Source of the DNA: Thermotogae bacterium
GTDB lineage: Bacteria; Thermotogota; Thermotogae; UBA12178
Length of the DNA: 5,866 nt
Direction of reading: 5' to 3'
Assembly (NCBI GenBank): GCA_003641795.1
Contig: QNAP01000116.1
Coordinates: 1 to 5,866 of the forward strand
This document shows positions 5,782-5,866 of the stretch, piece after piece (within the stretch, counting starts at the first letter, position 1; each line of letters opens with the position of its first letter). The notes under the pieces are model-generated. The model ran no database searches, was not told where the DNA came from, and worked only from the letters and a program-made list of their open reading frames with translations. The position numbers were made by a program, and so were the translations under genes.

Positions 5782-5866
5782 TTACCAGTATTTGGCGATT
5801 TGGAATTCGACATAAACTATGTCACCAGTGAATGTAGCTTCAGGATAGCTATCAATTACCATATCA
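5782..5866 (-). CDS. C-terminal end of an unidentified protein, possibly an outer-membrane beta-barrel (partial)
   Basis: A minus-strand frame enters at the window edge and ends at TAA (5782-5784), giving 27 residues that finish GDIVYVEFQIAKYW. The hairpin with a minus-strand U-tract 34 bp downstream supports a real gene end here. The tail alternates hydrophobic and other residues and ends in an aromatic residue, as in the last strand (beta-signal) of outer-membrane barrel proteins; counting back from Trp, positions 0, -4, -6, -8 and -10 are hydrophobic and only -2 (Lys) deviates. This is suggestive, not diagnostic: a soluble or periplasmic protein ending in a beta-strand would look similar. 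Most of the gene lies outside the window. Confidence 0.6.
   Translation of the reverse strand, partial: DMVIDSYPEATFTGDIVYVEFQIAKYW

Overview
The window looks like a bacterial chromosome segment, most probably from a thermophilic member of the Thermotogota (Thermotoga/Pseudothermotoga-like). This is inferred from roughly even base composition, heavy AGA and ATA codon use, frequent GTG/TTG starts behind strong Shine-Dalgarno (SD) sequences, tightly overlapping genes, and the general look of the proteins. No marker gene settles the taxonomy.

Layout. Positions 1 to about 350 are non-coding and hold a degenerate tandem array with a period of about 126 bp. Each 126-bp unit is itself two diverged monomers of about 60-67 bp. 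About 430-5705 is a compact plus-strand cluster of five genes: a biotin-protein ligase without a DNA-binding domain (birA-type), a Cof-type HAD phosphatase, a DegT/DnrJ/EryC1/StrS aminotransferase, an apolipoprotein N-acyltransferase (Lnt) with its complete Glu-Lys-Cys triad, and an integral membrane acyltransferase-3 (OafA-like) protein. Junctions are a 19-nt overlap, a short overlap of 11-20 nt, a zero-gap junction and an ATGA overlap. This argues for one mRNA with translational coupling. A perfect 12-bp hairpin follows at 5720-5747. Its U-tract lies on the minus strand, so it mainly terminates a convergent minus-strand gene of which only the last 27 residues are in the window.

How the genes may work together. 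The first two look like housekeeping functions (biotin attachment, phosphate-ester hydrolysis). The last three share a cell-envelope theme: amino-sugar formation, lipoprotein N-acylation and O-acylation of a surface molecule. That link is inferred from gene order and families; no substrate can be read from the sequence.

The least explained part is the repeat array upstream of birA. It is a two-level repeat in which several possible RNA stems persist between copies, with differences that keep pairing (G:U versus Watson-Crick) if the plus strand is transcribed. The coding region is otherwise ordinary, and I see no clearly new defence or mobile system.
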